Under the pieces are notes generated by a model, which saw only the letters and a program-made list of their open reading frames with translations, had not been told where the DNA came from and searched no databases. Source: Microbacterium testaceum (GTDB taxonomy: Bacteria > Actinomycetota > Actinomycetes > Actinomycetales > Microbacteriaceae). Taken from it: 42,366 bases of DNA. Each line of letters opens with the position of its first letter. Positions within the stretch are counted from its first letter, which is position 1. Position numbers and translations under genes: made by a program. This document shows, one piece after another, positions 1-7,686 of the stretch. The DNA lies in NCBI RefSeq assembly GCF_001476285.1, contig NZ_LDRU01000002.1, positions 1 through 42,366 of the forward strand. The letters are read 5' to 3'.

Positions 1-127
1 CGAACCGATGCGGCGTCGGATGCGTTGCCTGCCGCCAGCGGATGGCGCTGAGGTGCGCCGTTCGTCCGGGGCGAGTGCGCCGCCGCGTGCATTTCGCGCA
101 ACTCACCGGGGGAGGGGGAGGGGGCGC
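1..127. other. window edge without a convincing gene
   Basis: No open frame here has both a credible ribosome binding site and a recognisable product. A leftward frame opening at an ATG around 92 stays open to the edge but has no good SD. The gene following the MoeB-like CDS may begin here or outside the window. Confidence 0.4.
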
Positions 128-898
128 TCACGGGCGCCTCGCGGGACTCAGGGGGATGACGTCGTGGCGGGCGCGCAGCGCGTCGATGACGACCACGCGC
201 CCGAGCAACGGTTCGCCGGCGCCGGTGACGAGCTTGATCGCCTCGGTCGCGAGGAGTCCACCCACCTGCACGCAGAGCGAGCCGAGCACGCCGACCTGAG
301 CGCACGTCGGCGGTTCGCCCGCCGATCCGGGCGGAAACAGGTCACCGAGCACGACGGGTGCGTGCCCCTCGGGCGGGGCCGACCAGAACACGGTCACCTG
401 GGCGGCCCACTCCTGGACGGCTCCCCAGACGAGGGGGACGCCGAGGGCCTCGGCCGCGGCGGCGACCGCCTCGCGCGTGTCGAAGGTGTCGCTGCCGTCG
501 ATCACGAGGTGGGCGCCGTCGAGCAGCTCGCGGGCGTTGTCGGAGGTCAGGCGTACCGTGCGTTCATGGACGACGGTGAGCGGCGAGAGGGCCTGGACGG
601 CCCGGGCGGCGGAGGTCGTCTTCGCCGTGCCGATGTCGTCGACCCGGTGAGCGAGCTGGCGCTGCAGGTTGGTGCGTTCGACCGTGTCGTCGTCGATGAT
701 CACGAGCTCACCGACGCCCGCCGCCGCGAGGGCGAGCAGCACCGGAGACCCGAGGCCGCCGGCTCCGATCACCGCGATGCGCGCGGCCGCGATCCGCCGC
801 TGCCCCTCCTCACCGATCCCGGCGAGCACGGCGTGACGAGCCGTGCGGATGAGTTCTTCGGGGGCGAGGGATGCCACCGGCTCGACGAGCGGACTCAT
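128..898 (-). CDS. moeB: MoeB/ThiF-family adenylyltransferase
   Basis: 256-residue E1-like enzyme that would adenylate the C-terminal Gly-Gly of a sulfur-carrier protein such as MoaD during molybdopterin synthesis. Visible are the nucleotide-binding GAGGLGSP near residue 45, the IIDDDTVERTNLQRQ segment and the late TCAQVGVLG segment that carries the cysteine conserved in the family. The two CxxC pairs that bind structural zinc in E. coli MoeB are not present, and there is no C-terminal rhodanese domain. The start ATG overlaps the moaA stop (ATGA at 895-898), so the two genes are translationally coupled. ThiF or a generic HesA-family role is the main alternative, but linkage to moaA and modABC favours molybdenum cofactor synthesis. 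Confidence 0.85.
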   Translation of the reverse strand: MSPLVEPVASLAPEELIRTARHAVLAGIGEEGQRRIAAARIAVIGAGGLGSPVLLALAAAGVGELVIIDDDTVERTNLQRQLAHRVDDIGTAKTTSAARAVQALSPLTVVHERTVRLTSDNARELLDGAHLVIDGSDTFDTREAVAAAAEALGVPLVWGAVQEWAAQVTVFWSAPPEGHAPVVLGDLFPPGSAGEPPTCAQVGVLGSLCVQVGGLLATEAIKLVTGAGEPLLGRVVVIDALRARHDVIPLSPARRP

Positions 899-2094
899 CC
901 GCCGATCGCGCTCATCGTGCGCTCGGGCTGGACGAAGTCGGCACGCGCGAGCCCCACGCGATCGGAGCCGTGGGCGCGGGGCTTGAGCCACATGGCATCC
1001 CGCCAGATCTGCGCGAGACCCTCGTCGTCGGCGCCGTCGCGGAGGGCCGTGAGCAGGTCGGTCTCTTCGTGCGAGAACAGACACGACCGGATCCGGCCGT
1101 CGGCGGTGACGCGCGTGCGCGAACAGGCGGAGCAGAACGGTTCGGTGACCGACGAGATGATGCCGACGTGCCCGGCGAGGGCGGTCTCGCCGAGGCGGCG
1201 CACCTCCCAGCGTTCGGCGGGGGCTGCGCCCCGGCCGCGGGGGTCGGCGGTGAGGGTGAAGGCCTCCTCGATCGCGGCGCGGATGTCGCGGGCCGGGATG
1301 ACGTTGGTCGCGCTCCACGACCGGTCGCCGTCGAGGGGCATGTCCTCGATGAAGCGCATCTCGAAGCCGTTCGACACCGCCCAGTCGACCAGGGGGACGA
1401 CCTCGGTGTCGTTGACGCCCCGGAGGAGCACCGCGTTGATCTTGATGGGGCCGAGGCCCGCGGCGCGCGCGGCCTGAAGTCCCGAGAGCACCTTGTCCAG
1501 GTGTGGGCGGCGCGTGAGCTCGGCGAACGTTTCGGGGTGGAGGGTGTCGAGCGAGACGTTGATCCGGTTGAGGCCCGCGTCCTTCAGGGGCTGGGCGCGG
1601 CGGTCGAGGCCGACAGCGTTCGTCGTCAGCGAGATCGGCAGGTCGGGATTGTCGGCACGGATGCCGGCGATGATGTGCTCGAGATCCTTGCGCACGAGGG
1701 GCTCGCCGCCGGTGATCCGCAGTTCTTCCGCGCCCAGGGAGTGCACAGCGACGCGGACGATGCGCCGGATCTCGTCGGCGCTCATCAGCTGCGACTGCGG
1801 GAGCCACGGCATCCCGTCGGCCGGCATGCAGTACGTGCAGCGGAGGTTGCACTTGTCGATCACCGAGACGCGCAGGTCGGTCGCGACCCGGCCGAAACGG
1901 TCGAGGAGACCGCCGCTCCGCGGAGCGCCGGCGACAGGTTCGTGCGCGGGGCGCTCAGGATTTGCCGTCGCGGGGCGGACCCCGCCGGTCGTGCGGACCG
2001 CGCCGAGCCCGCTCGCCGCGCCGTTCGCGGTCACGGTCGCGCCGAAGGGGACGGCGACCGGACCACGCGTCGCGCTCGCGTGCTCGGCATCCAT
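895..2094 (-). CDS. moaA: GTP 3',8-cyclase MoaA
   Basis: Radical-SAM enzyme for the first step of molybdenum cofactor synthesis, converting GTP toward cyclic pyranopterin phosphate with MoaC. The N-terminal cluster motif CNLRCTYC has its cysteines at 82, 86 and 89. The C-terminal 4Fe-4S site is visible as CSAC followed about 13 residues later by another Cys. The protein ends in the conserved Gly-Gly. The 399 residues include about 60 low-complexity Ala/Gly/Pro residues before the usual MoaA start (LLDRFGR), so either the N-terminus is extended or translation begins further in. It is divergent from the HTH-TOBE regulator and co-transcribed with the downstream MoeB-like gene. No moaC, moaD or moaE lies in the window. 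Confidence 0.93.
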   Translation of the reverse strand: MDAEHASATRGPVAVPFGATVTANGAASGLGAVRTTGGVRPATANPERPAHEPVAGAPRSGGLLDRFGRVATDLRVSVIDKCNLRCTYCMPADGMPWLPQSQLMSADEIRRIVRVAVHSLGAEELRITGGEPLVRKDLEHIIAGIRADNPDLPISLTTNAVGLDRRAQPLKDAGLNRINVSLDTLHPETFAELTRRPHLDKVLSGLQAARAAGLGPIKINAVLLRGVNDTEVVPLVDWAVSNGFEMRFIEDMPLDGDRSWSATNVIPARDIRAAIEEAFTLTADPRGRGAAPAERWEVRRLGETALAGHVGIISSVTEPFCSACSRTRVTADGRIRSCLFSHEETDLLTALRDGADDEGLAQIWRDAMWLKPRAHGSDRVGLARADFVQPERTMSAIGG

Positions 2095-2162
2095 GGGTCG
2101 AGCCTAGGTCAGCGGGAAGGGGGTGAGGGCGTCGCTCGAGAACCGCGCGATACGGTCGTCGC

Positions 2163-2558
2163 ATGCCGAACGCCTTCCGTATCGCCACCGCGGCGCGCCT
2201 GCTCGGAGTCAGCGACGACACCGTGCGGCGCTGGATCGACCAGGGCGTGCTGCCGACGACGGGGGCGTCGCCGGTGGAGATCCCGGGCGCGGCCCTCGCC
2301 GAGCGGGCGGTCGCGCTCGCCGACGAGCCCGACGACCCCACCGGGATCGCCTCGAGCGCGCGCAACCGCTTCGTCGGCATCGTCACGCGCGTGCGCATCG
2401 ACGGCGTGATGGCGCAGGTCGACCTGCAGTGCGGGCCGCACCGGGTGGTGTCGCTCATGTCGGCGGAAGCGGCCGAGGAGCTCGCGCTCGAGCCGGGCTC
2501 GCTCGCGGTGGCGTCGGTGAAGGCGACGGTCGTGACGGTGGAGGCGCCGCGCGGCTGA
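2163..2558 (+). CDS. HTH-TOBE (Mop) molybdate-responsive regulator
   Basis: 131-residue protein. Residues 5-30 form an excisionase/MerR-like helix-turn-helix (IATAARLLGVSDDTVRRW). Residues about 65-128 form a single TOBE/Mop domain (NRFVGIVTRVRIDGVMAQVDL), the fold that binds molybdate or tungstate oxyanions. The architecture is a minimal one-component metal sensor, different from classical ModE, which has a winged helix and two Mop domains. It lies between divergent moaA and modABC, so control of molybdate uptake and perhaps cofactor synthesis is the likely role. An intracellular molybdate-binding protein is the alternative. Confidence 0.85.
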   Translation: MPNAFRIATAARLLGVSDDTVRRWIDQGVLPTTGASPVEIPGAALAERAVALADEPDDPTGIASSARNRFVGIVTRVRIDGVMAQVDLQCGPHRVVSLMSAEAAEELALEPGSLAVASVKATVVTVEAPRG

Positions 2559-2721
2559 TCGGCTCGGACTCGATGCGAGCGAAACTCCTGACTTTCGCCG
2601 TCGCGCCGCGCTGTGGGGCGTGGTGGGTACCCCTTCCTGATGGTTTCTCAGGAGTTTGGCCCGCTGGTGACCGCGGTCGCGCCACGAGGGATCGGGCATC
2701 AGCGGCCCGAGCGGGCGGAGA

Positions 2722-2758
2722 GCGGATATATTCGACCTGAATATCCGCAAATGCGGAT
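2722..2758 (+). promoter_or_regulatory. candidate modA operator with three half-sites
   Basis: The gap between the HTH-TOBE gene and modA has an AT-richer core. GCGGATAT at 2722-2729 faces ATATCCGC at 2741-2748, a perfect 8-bp inverted repeat. The second half-site also faces TGCGGAT at 2752-2758, giving ATCCGCA-AA-TGCGGAT. The TATA-containing palindrome resembles ModE-type boxes. It sits 38-74 bp before the modA start, so overlap with the promoter is plausible. Binding by the neighbouring HTH-TOBE protein is inferred. Confidence 0.55.
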
Positions 2759-2795
2759 TCATGTCGAGGCGCGTGGCGCCGGGAAAGGAACTCCC

Positions 2796-3554
2796 ATGCG
2801 CCGCCCCCTCCGTCTCGCCGGTGTCCTCGCCGTCGCCGCCCTGCTCGCCGCGTGCGCCAGCCCGCCGCCTCAGCCCGCGGCATCCGGGGATCAGCTGGGC
2901 GGGACGCTCGAGGTCTACGCGGCGGCGTCTCTGCAGCGCTCCTTCGACGAGATCGCGACGGCGTTCGAGGCCGCGCACCCCGGTGTCACCGTGTCGCCCG
3001 TGTACGACGGATCGAGCACGCTCGCCACCCAGATCGGCGAGGGGGCGCCGGCTGACGTGTTCGCCTCGGCCGACGAGAAGAACATGTCGAAGGTCGCCGC
3101 GCAGGCGCCCGCCCCGCAGATCTTCGCGGCCAACACCCTCGTCATCGCGGTGCCCGCCGGCAACCCCGGCGGCGTCGAGACGCTCGAAGACCTTTCGCGC
3201 GTGACGACGGTCCTGTGCGCCCCGGAGGTTCCCTGCGGTGCGGCATCCCAGACGCTGCTGTCGAACGCCGGGGTGACGGTGAGCCCCGCGAGCGCGGAGC
3301 AGAACGTCACGGCCGTGTTGACGAAGGTTGCCGCCGGCGAGGCCGACGCCGGACTCGTCTACGCCACCGACGTCGTCGGGCGCGCCGACATCGAGGCGAT
3401 CGTGCCCGAGGGGGCCGACAAGGTGGTGAACCGGTACCCCATCGCGGCCCTGACCGATGCGCCGAATCCCGAGGCGGCGGCCGCCTTCGTCGCCTTCGTG
3501 CTGTCGGACGACGGCCAGCGCATCCTCGCCGACGCCGGGTTCCGCGCACCGTGA
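2796..3554 (+). CDS. modA: molybdate ABC transporter substrate-binding lipoprotein ModA
   Basis: 252-residue solute-binding protein that captures molybdate outside the membrane for ModBC. It has a lipoprotein signal peptide with lipobox LAAC (Cys20). The mature protein shows ModA signatures: LEVYAAASLQRSFDEI, then DGSSTLATQIGEGAPADVFASAD, and a late GLVYATDVV segment. The start is set by GGGAAAGGAA at 2781-2790, 5 nt before the ATG. A longer in-frame frame upstream lacks a signal peptide. The stop overlaps the modB GTG (GTGA). Confidence 0.95.
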   Translation: MRRPLRLAGVLAVAALLAACASPPPQPAASGDQLGGTLEVYAAASLQRSFDEIATAFEAAHPGVTVSPVYDGSSTLATQIGEGAPADVFASADEKNMSKVAAQAPAPQIFAANTLVIAVPAGNPGGVETLEDLSRVTTVLCAPEVPCGAASQTLLSNAGVTVSPASAEQNVTAVLTKVAAGEADAGLVYATDVVGRADIEAIVPEGADKVVNRYPIAALTDAPNPEAAAAFVAFVLSDDGQRILADAGFRAP

Positions 3555-4330
3555 GGGCTGTGGGATACGTCCCCCGCTGGCTGATCCTGCCGGCCGTCGC
3601 GGGCCTGCTCTTCCTCCTCGTGCCGCTGACCGCGCTGATCGCACGGGTCGAGTGGGGCACTCTTGTCGGCGATGTGACGTCGGATGCCGCGCTGTCGGCG
3701 CTCGGCCTGTCGCTGTCGACGGGGGCCATTGCCACGCTGGTGTGCGCGGTCGTGGGCATCCCTCTCGCGCTGGTGATCGCCCGGAGTCCCGCGCGGACCG
3801 CCGCTCTGCTGCGGGCACTCGTGACCGTGCCGCTCGTCCTGCCGCCGATGGTCGGCGGTGTCGCGCTCCTCTACCTCTTCGGCCGCAACGGCTGGTTCGG
3901 CGCGCTCGGGCTGCCGTTCACCACCCCCGCGGTCGTGCTCGCGCAGGTGTTCGTCGCGCTGCCGTTCCTCGTGCTCGCGGTCGAGGGCGCGCTGCGCAGT
4001 ACGGGGGTCGAGTTCGAGCGCACGGCTGCGTCGCTCGGCGCATCGCGCGCGACCATCCTTCGGCGAGTGACGCTGCCCCTCGCCGCGCCCGGGATCGTCG
4101 CCGGGGTCGTGCTGTGCTTCGCGCGCGCGATCGGGGAGTTCGGGGCGACCGCCCTGTTCGCCGGCAACCGTCCCGGCGTGACGCAGACCATGCCGCTCGC
4201 GATCTACACCGCATTCAACGGCGCCGGCGTCTCGCAGGGAACCGCCGTCGCCCTGTCGCTCCTGCTGCTCGTCACGGCCGTCGCGGTGCTGCTGCTCGTG
4301 CGCGGGTGGCGGCCGGGGGTGGGTCGATGA
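3551..4330 (+). CDS. modB: molybdate ABC transporter permease ModB
   Basis: 259-residue inner-membrane permease of the ModABC importer. About six hydrophobic segments are visible, beginning with LILPAVAGLLFLLVPLTALI. The EAA loop that docks on ModC is present (FERTAASLGASRATILRRVTLP). The GTG start overlaps the modA stop by 4 nt, and the ORF ends in an ATGA overlap with modC, so modABC is a tightly coupled operon. An upstream in-frame extension into modA is not protein-like. Confidence 0.95.
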   Translation: MRAVGYVPRWLILPAVAGLLFLLVPLTALIARVEWGTLVGDVTSDAALSALGLSLSTGAIATLVCAVVGIPLALVIARSPARTAALLRALVTVPLVLPPMVGGVALLYLFGRNGWFGALGLPFTTPAVVLAQVFVALPFLVLAVEGALRSTGVEFERTAASLGASRATILRRVTLPLAAPGIVAGVVLCFARAIGEFGATALFAGNRPGVTQTMPLAIYTAFNGAGVSQGTAVALSLLLLVTAVAVLLLVRGWRPGVGR

Positions 4331-5403
4331 GCGGGCGCGAACCCGCCGATCCGGCGGTCCCCTTGATCCCGGATGCCGCAGCCCTCCGCGCCCACGTCGT
4401 GGTGCGCCGTCGAGACTTCGCCGTCGACATCGCCCTCGACGTCGCGCCCGGCGACACCGTCGCGGTCATGGGTCGCAGCGGCGCCGGCAAGTCGACGCTC
4501 CTCGGAGCCCTCGCCGGACTCGTCCCGCTCGACGGGGGAGAGATCGTGCTCGACGGACGAGTCCTCGACCGCGCTCCGCGCGTGCGCACCGCCCCGATGC
4601 ACCGCGGGATCGTGCTGCTCGGGCAGGACGCGCGCCTCTTCCCGCACCTGAGCGCCCGCGAGAACGTCGCCTTTGGTCCGCGGGCGGCCGGGGTCCCAGC
4701 ATCCCTCGCCCGTTCGTCGGCCGACGAATGGCTGGCGCGAGTGGGACTCCCCGGTGCGGGGGATCGCCGTCATGCACAGCTCTCGGGCGGTGAGCAGCAG
4801 CGCGTCGCGGTGGCCCGTGCGCTCGCCGCGGAGCCCCGGGTCGTGTTGCTCGACGAGCCGCTGGTGGCCCTGGATGCCGTGACCGCGTCGGAGATCCGCG
4901 CGATGCTTCGCGAGTGCCTCGCCGGGGTCACGTCCGTCGCCGTCACCCACGATGCGGTCGACGCGGCCGCGCTGGCCGACCGACTCGTGATCGTCGAGCG
5001 AGGACGGGTGACCCAGGAAGGGTCGGTGCGCGAGGTGCTGTCCGCCCCGACGACCGAGGTCGCCGCGAAGATCGCGGGGCTCGAACGGCTCGTCGGTGTG
5101 GCGCGCGCGGGCGGTTGGGAGGGGGCCGGAATGCGCCTGGAGTCGACGGATGCCGCCTCTCGCGCTCTCGTCGGGAGCGACGGGGTCGCGCTGGCTGCCG
5201 TCTTCCGCGCGTCCGACCTGCGGCTGGGAGAAGGATTCCCCGCGATCGTGTCGCACCTCGAGCCGACGCCGTCGGGCGTGCGCGTCGTCACCGACCGCGG
5301 GGCTGCCGAGGTGGCGCCGGGTGAGGCCGCGGGGCTCGGTGCGGGAGACGCCGTGCGGGTGAGCGTGGCGCCCGATCGGGTGCGGTTCGTCGCGGCACCC
5401 TGA
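4327..5403 (+). CDS. modC: molybdate ABC transporter ATP-binding protein ModC
   Basis: 358-residue ATPase energising molybdate uptake. Walker A is GRSGAGKST (about 49-57), the signature is LSGGEQQRVAVARAL and Walker B is VVLLDEPLVALD. The C-terminal region from about residue 290 is a TOBE-like regulatory domain. The last 66 codons (from 5206) are duplicated almost perfectly at 6461-6659, beyond an insert of about 1.06 kb. The two copies end in different last residues (Pro here, Ser in the detached copy). This gene is intact as read, but its 3' end may have been supplied by the inserted DNA. Confidence 0.94.
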   Translation: MSGREPADPAVPLIPDAAALRAHVVVRRRDFAVDIALDVAPGDTVAVMGRSGAGKSTLLGALAGLVPLDGGEIVLDGRVLDRAPRVRTAPMHRGIVLLGQDARLFPHLSARENVAFGPRAAGVPASLARSSADEWLARVGLPGAGDRRHAQLSGGEQQRVAVARALAAEPRVVLLDEPLVALDAVTASEIRAMLRECLAGVTSVAVTHDAVDAAALADRLVIVERGRVTQEGSVREVLSAPTTEVAAKIAGLERLVGVARAGGWEGAGMRLESTDAASRALVGSDGVALAAVFRASDLRLGEGFPAIVSHLEPTPSGVRVVTDRGAAEVAPGEAAGLGAGDAVRVSVAPDRVRFVAAP

Positions 5404-5404
5404 C
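5206..5404 (+). repeat. 199-bp direct repeat, copy 1 (modC 3' end)
   Basis: Matches 6461-6659 at a constant offset of 1255 with two differences by eye (5358 g versus 6613 c; 5398 c versus 6653 t). Identity stops abruptly at both borders. Copy 1 is the translated end of modC plus one base past the stop codon. Confidence 0.95.
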
Positions 5405-5487
5405 TCTGTGCGCCCTGTCGGGGCGGCGATCGACGGCAGGACCCTTACCCCGGGGCTCGACACCGGTCGTGGCGCGGGTGACGCACG

Positions 5488-5514
5488 CATGCGGCGGCAC
5501 TCACCCGCCGCATG
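5488..5514 (+). terminator. 10-bp hairpin after modC (terminator or operator)
   Basis: CATGCGGCGG at 5488-5497 and CCGCCGCATG at 5505-5514 are perfectly complementary around a 7-nt loop, 85 nt after the modC stop. The following bases are TAAAAC rather than a T run, so intrinsic termination is uncertain. Confidence 0.4.
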
Positions 5515-5532
5515 TAAAACACACCGTCAGGT

Positions 5533-5548
5533 GGCATGCATACATGCC
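5533..5548. promoter_or_regulatory. short palindrome upstream of the membrane-protein gene
   Basis: GGCATG-CATA-CATGCC is a perfect 6-bp inverted repeat 62 bp before the ATG at 5611. ATGC/GCAT-type dyads in this position are compatible with a PadR-family operator, and a PadR-like gene follows. Assignment is inference only. Confidence 0.3.
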
Positions 5549-5610
5549 TTCCTGGTTGGCTGTCCCTGTTCGACGGATGACGGCGCACACCGCTGTGAGG
5601 GGGCATAGTG

Positions 5611-6000
5611 ATGGCTACGGCAACTCCACGCGTGCGCGCTTTCCTGATCTACGGCCTTGTCCTTAGCGTGGTGATGGCGGGGTTCCATATCGTGGCCGCC
5701 GGGGCGAGGGGCATCGATCTCGCGGCGCTGATCGTGCTGGCGCTCGCGGCGGTGACGATCGCCGTCGCGGCTGTCATCCTGCGGAAGCCGCTGACGCGTG
5801 CGCCCTACGCCTTCTTCGTCTTCCATGTCGTGAGTTATGTGATCGTCGCGGGCTCCACCTCTCTGCATGCCTTCGTGGCGGACTGGGCGGGTGCGCGCGG
5901 GGGTGGGCTCGGGTGGATGATCGGCCTGTGGAGCGTGGGGCTCCTCGTCCACGCGTTCGCCTCGGTTGCGCGCAACGGGTTTGCGGATGCTGACCTCTGA
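5611..6000 (+). CDS. small four-helix membrane protein, unknown function
   Basis: 129-residue hydrophobic protein with about four membrane segments (roughly residues 10-30, 34-56, 64-85 and 98-118). A GTG at 5608 is also in frame, but the GAGGGGG stretch at 5597-5603 spaces better to the ATG at 5611. No enzymatic motif or known family was recognised. The stop overlaps the start of the downstream PadR-like reading frame by 14 nt. A small membrane protein with a PadR-like regulator suggests a regulated pair. The gene lies wholly inside the insert between the duplicated modC ends. Confidence 0.7.
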   Translation: MATATPRVRAFLIYGLVLSVVMAGFHIVAAGARGIDLAALIVLALAAVTIAVAAVILRKPLTRAPYAFFVFHVVSYVIVAGSTSLHAFVADWAGARGGGLGWMIGLWSVGLLVHAFASVARNGFADADL

Positions 6001-6439
6001 GGAGCACCGTCTCGTCGAGTACGCGTGCAAGACGTGGGCGGACGGGCATGTCAAAGCCAGCTTGGCTGTGTTCGCGATGCTCGCCCTGAGCAGCCGGCCG
6101 CAGTGGGTCGGTGACGTGCAGGAGAGCGTGCGCGAGATGTCGCGCGGCGCCATGCAGCCCGACGCGCAGACCTCCACCGGATGATGCGTCGGCTCGACCG
6201 GCTCGGACTCGTGAGATGCGTGCGGTACGAGTCGCGGGGTCCGGGTGCGGCGCGCAAGATCTTCGCCCTGACCGAGGTCCTGGCGACGTGGCTCTGGGTG
6301 TGCGGCGGTGCACTGACGGCGAGTCTGCTCATGATGGTTCTTCGGCCCGGGGGGGCGCCCGCGCCCCGCGGCGTGGATCGTCGGGGTCGTGGGCGGCGTC
6401 GTGGGCAGTAGCGTGTCGCTGCTCTTACTCTTGACGTGA
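5987..6439 (+). pseudogene. membrane-anchored PadR-like regulator, two frameshifts
   Basis: Three consecutive frame segments join into one plausible protein: a winged-helix domain then two membrane helices. The first frame (from ATG 5987) ends at TGA 6182. Restoring one base near 6171 would read QTLHRMMRRLDRLGLV across the break, matching the PadR recognition-helix region. The second frame carries the wing (AARKIFALT) and the first membrane segment (ATWLWVCGGALTASLLMMVL). At a run of seven G around 6349-6355, dropping one G returns to the original frame and gives AWIVGVVGGVVGSSVSLLLL before TGA 6437-6439. The two indels compensate. True mutational decay and read errors are both possible. An alternative is two ATGA-overlapping genes at 6181, but neither half is complete. 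Confidence 0.65.
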
Positions 6440-6460
6440 CGGCTCCGGCGGGTCCCGGTT

Positions 6461-6659
6461 CGCGCGTCCGACCTGCGGCTGGGAGAAGGATTCCCCGCGA
6501 TCGTGTCGCACCTCGAGCCGACGCCGTCGGGCGTGCGCGTCGTCACCGACCGCGGGGCTGCCGAGGTGGCGCCGGGTGAGGCCGCGGGGCTCGGTGCGGG
6601 AGACGCCGTGCGCGTGAGCGTGGCGCCCGATCGGGTGCGGTTCGTCGCGGCATCCTGAC
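6461..6659 (+). repeat. 199-bp direct repeat, copy 2 (detached modC 3' end)
   Basis: Second copy of the modC C-terminal coding segment, with no start codon or SD of its own and entered from unrelated sequence at 6460. It still encodes the ModC tail up to a TGA at 6656-6658. If the insert arrived in modC, this is the original chromosomal end and copy 1 came with the insert. Confidence 0.9.
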
Positions 6660-6764
6660 GCTCGCGCCTCGCCGATATCGCGCGGAGCGCCCGCCGGTGG
6701 GAGCGCGCCCGGCGTGGCCACGGCTCGCAGTGGCGATGTCGGACCCGTGGGCGACAATCGGCCT

Positions 6765-7610
6765 ATGAGCGAATCGACCGTCACCCGAGCAGCGGGTGCG
6801 CGCCTGCTGAGCATCGGCGAGTTCTCGCGATACGTCGGCATCAGTGTGCGGATGCTGCGCCACTACGACGAGCGCGGACTCCTCACGCCCGCATCGGTCG
6901 ACGCATTCACGTCGTACCGGCGGTACACGCCCGATCAGCTGCGCGTGGCGGGCCGCATCCGCACCCTGCGCGACGCCGGTTGCGGCATCTCGCTCATCGC
7001 GGAGCTCCTCCCGCTCTTCGCCACCCCCCACGTGCTGCGGGCGCGCCTCGCTCAGCACGCGGCCTCGCTCGAGACCGCGGCCGCCGAGCTTCACGCTCAG
7101 CAGCGTCTGACGCTGTCGTTGGCCGACGCGCTCGACACGTCGTCGGCCGTGGTCGGTGAGCGGGTCTTCCCCGCCGTGCGGACGCTTCGGCTGCGGCGCA
7201 CGGTGGCCTGCTATCCGGCGGAGGGTGAGCTCTGGGCCGACCTTCGCGACCTGATCGCCCGCCCGGACGGCGCTGACCCGGCGCGCTTCGGTGAGCTGGT
7301 CGGCGCCACCTACTTCGACGAGGAGTTCCGCGACGACGACGTCGAGATGGCGATCTGGCGCGACTACAGCGGGCCGTTTTCGCCGCGGGACGGGTTCGAC
7401 ATCGCTGAACTCCCCGCGCAGCGCGTCGCCTGGACCACCCACAGGGGAGACTTCGACACCATCGGGCGCGCGACCGAGATCCTCGGCACCTGGATCGCCG
7501 AACACGGGTTCGCGCGGGCGGGTGCCCTCTTCAACGTCTACGTCGTGGGGCCCGGGCGCGAGAGCGACCCCGCGAAGTGGGTCACCGAGGTCAACGTGCC
7601 GATCGCTTGA
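6765..7610 (+). CDS. MerR-family regulator with GyrI-like ligand domain
   Basis: 281-residue transcription regulator. Residues about 15-80 are a MerR DNA-binding domain (SIGEFSRYVGISVRMLRHYDERGLLTP with the wing SYRRYTPDQL). A helical linker follows to about 125. The C-terminal part (RRTVACYPAEGELWADL to LFNVYVVGPG) resembles the GyrI/BmrR effector-binding fold, which senses hydrophobic or cationic compounds. The ATG at 6765 was chosen because the family N-terminus follows closely. The SD is weak, and GACAAT just upstream could be a -10, so the transcript may have a very short leader. The VOC gene 76 bp downstream may be in the same transcript. Confidence 0.85.
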   Translation: MSESTVTRAAGARLLSIGEFSRYVGISVRMLRHYDERGLLTPASVDAFTSYRRYTPDQLRVAGRIRTLRDAGCGISLIAELLPLFATPHVLRARLAQHAASLETAAAELHAQQRLTLSLADALDTSSAVVGERVFPAVRTLRLRRTVACYPAEGELWADLRDLIARPDGADPARFGELVGATYFDEEFRDDDVEMAIWRDYSGPFSPRDGFDIAELPAQRVAWTTHRGDFDTIGRATEILGTWIAEHGFARAGALFNVYVVGPGRESDPAKWVTEVNVPIA

Positions 7611-7686
7611 CCCTCTCACTGTGGCAGGTCGCACTCTCGATGCAGAGGGCGGACGAGCCGCCTGAGACGAGAGAGAGGTCACACCC

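Larger units (their letters stand above)
5405..6460. mobile_element. insert between duplicated modC ends
   Basis: DNA between the two 199-bp repeats. It carries a small membrane-protein gene, a frameshifted PadR-like regulator and two short palindromes. The arrangement resembles an element that integrated in the 3' end of modC and brought a replacement end with it, as integrative elements do at tRNA genes. No integrase, resolvase or transposase is present and no short terminal inverted repeats were found. It may instead be a remnant, or the product of homologous recombination between related molecules. Confidence 0.45.

Noticed and set aside
8..2409. Long rightward frames opposite moaA and the MoeB-like gene
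   Set aside because: Antisense to clear enzymes, low-complexity Arg/Gly/Ala composition and no SD; normal in 70% GC DNA.
5405..6460. Insert as an IS element or prophage
   Set aside because: No transposase, integrase or short terminal inverted repeats; only the long modC-derived direct repeats.
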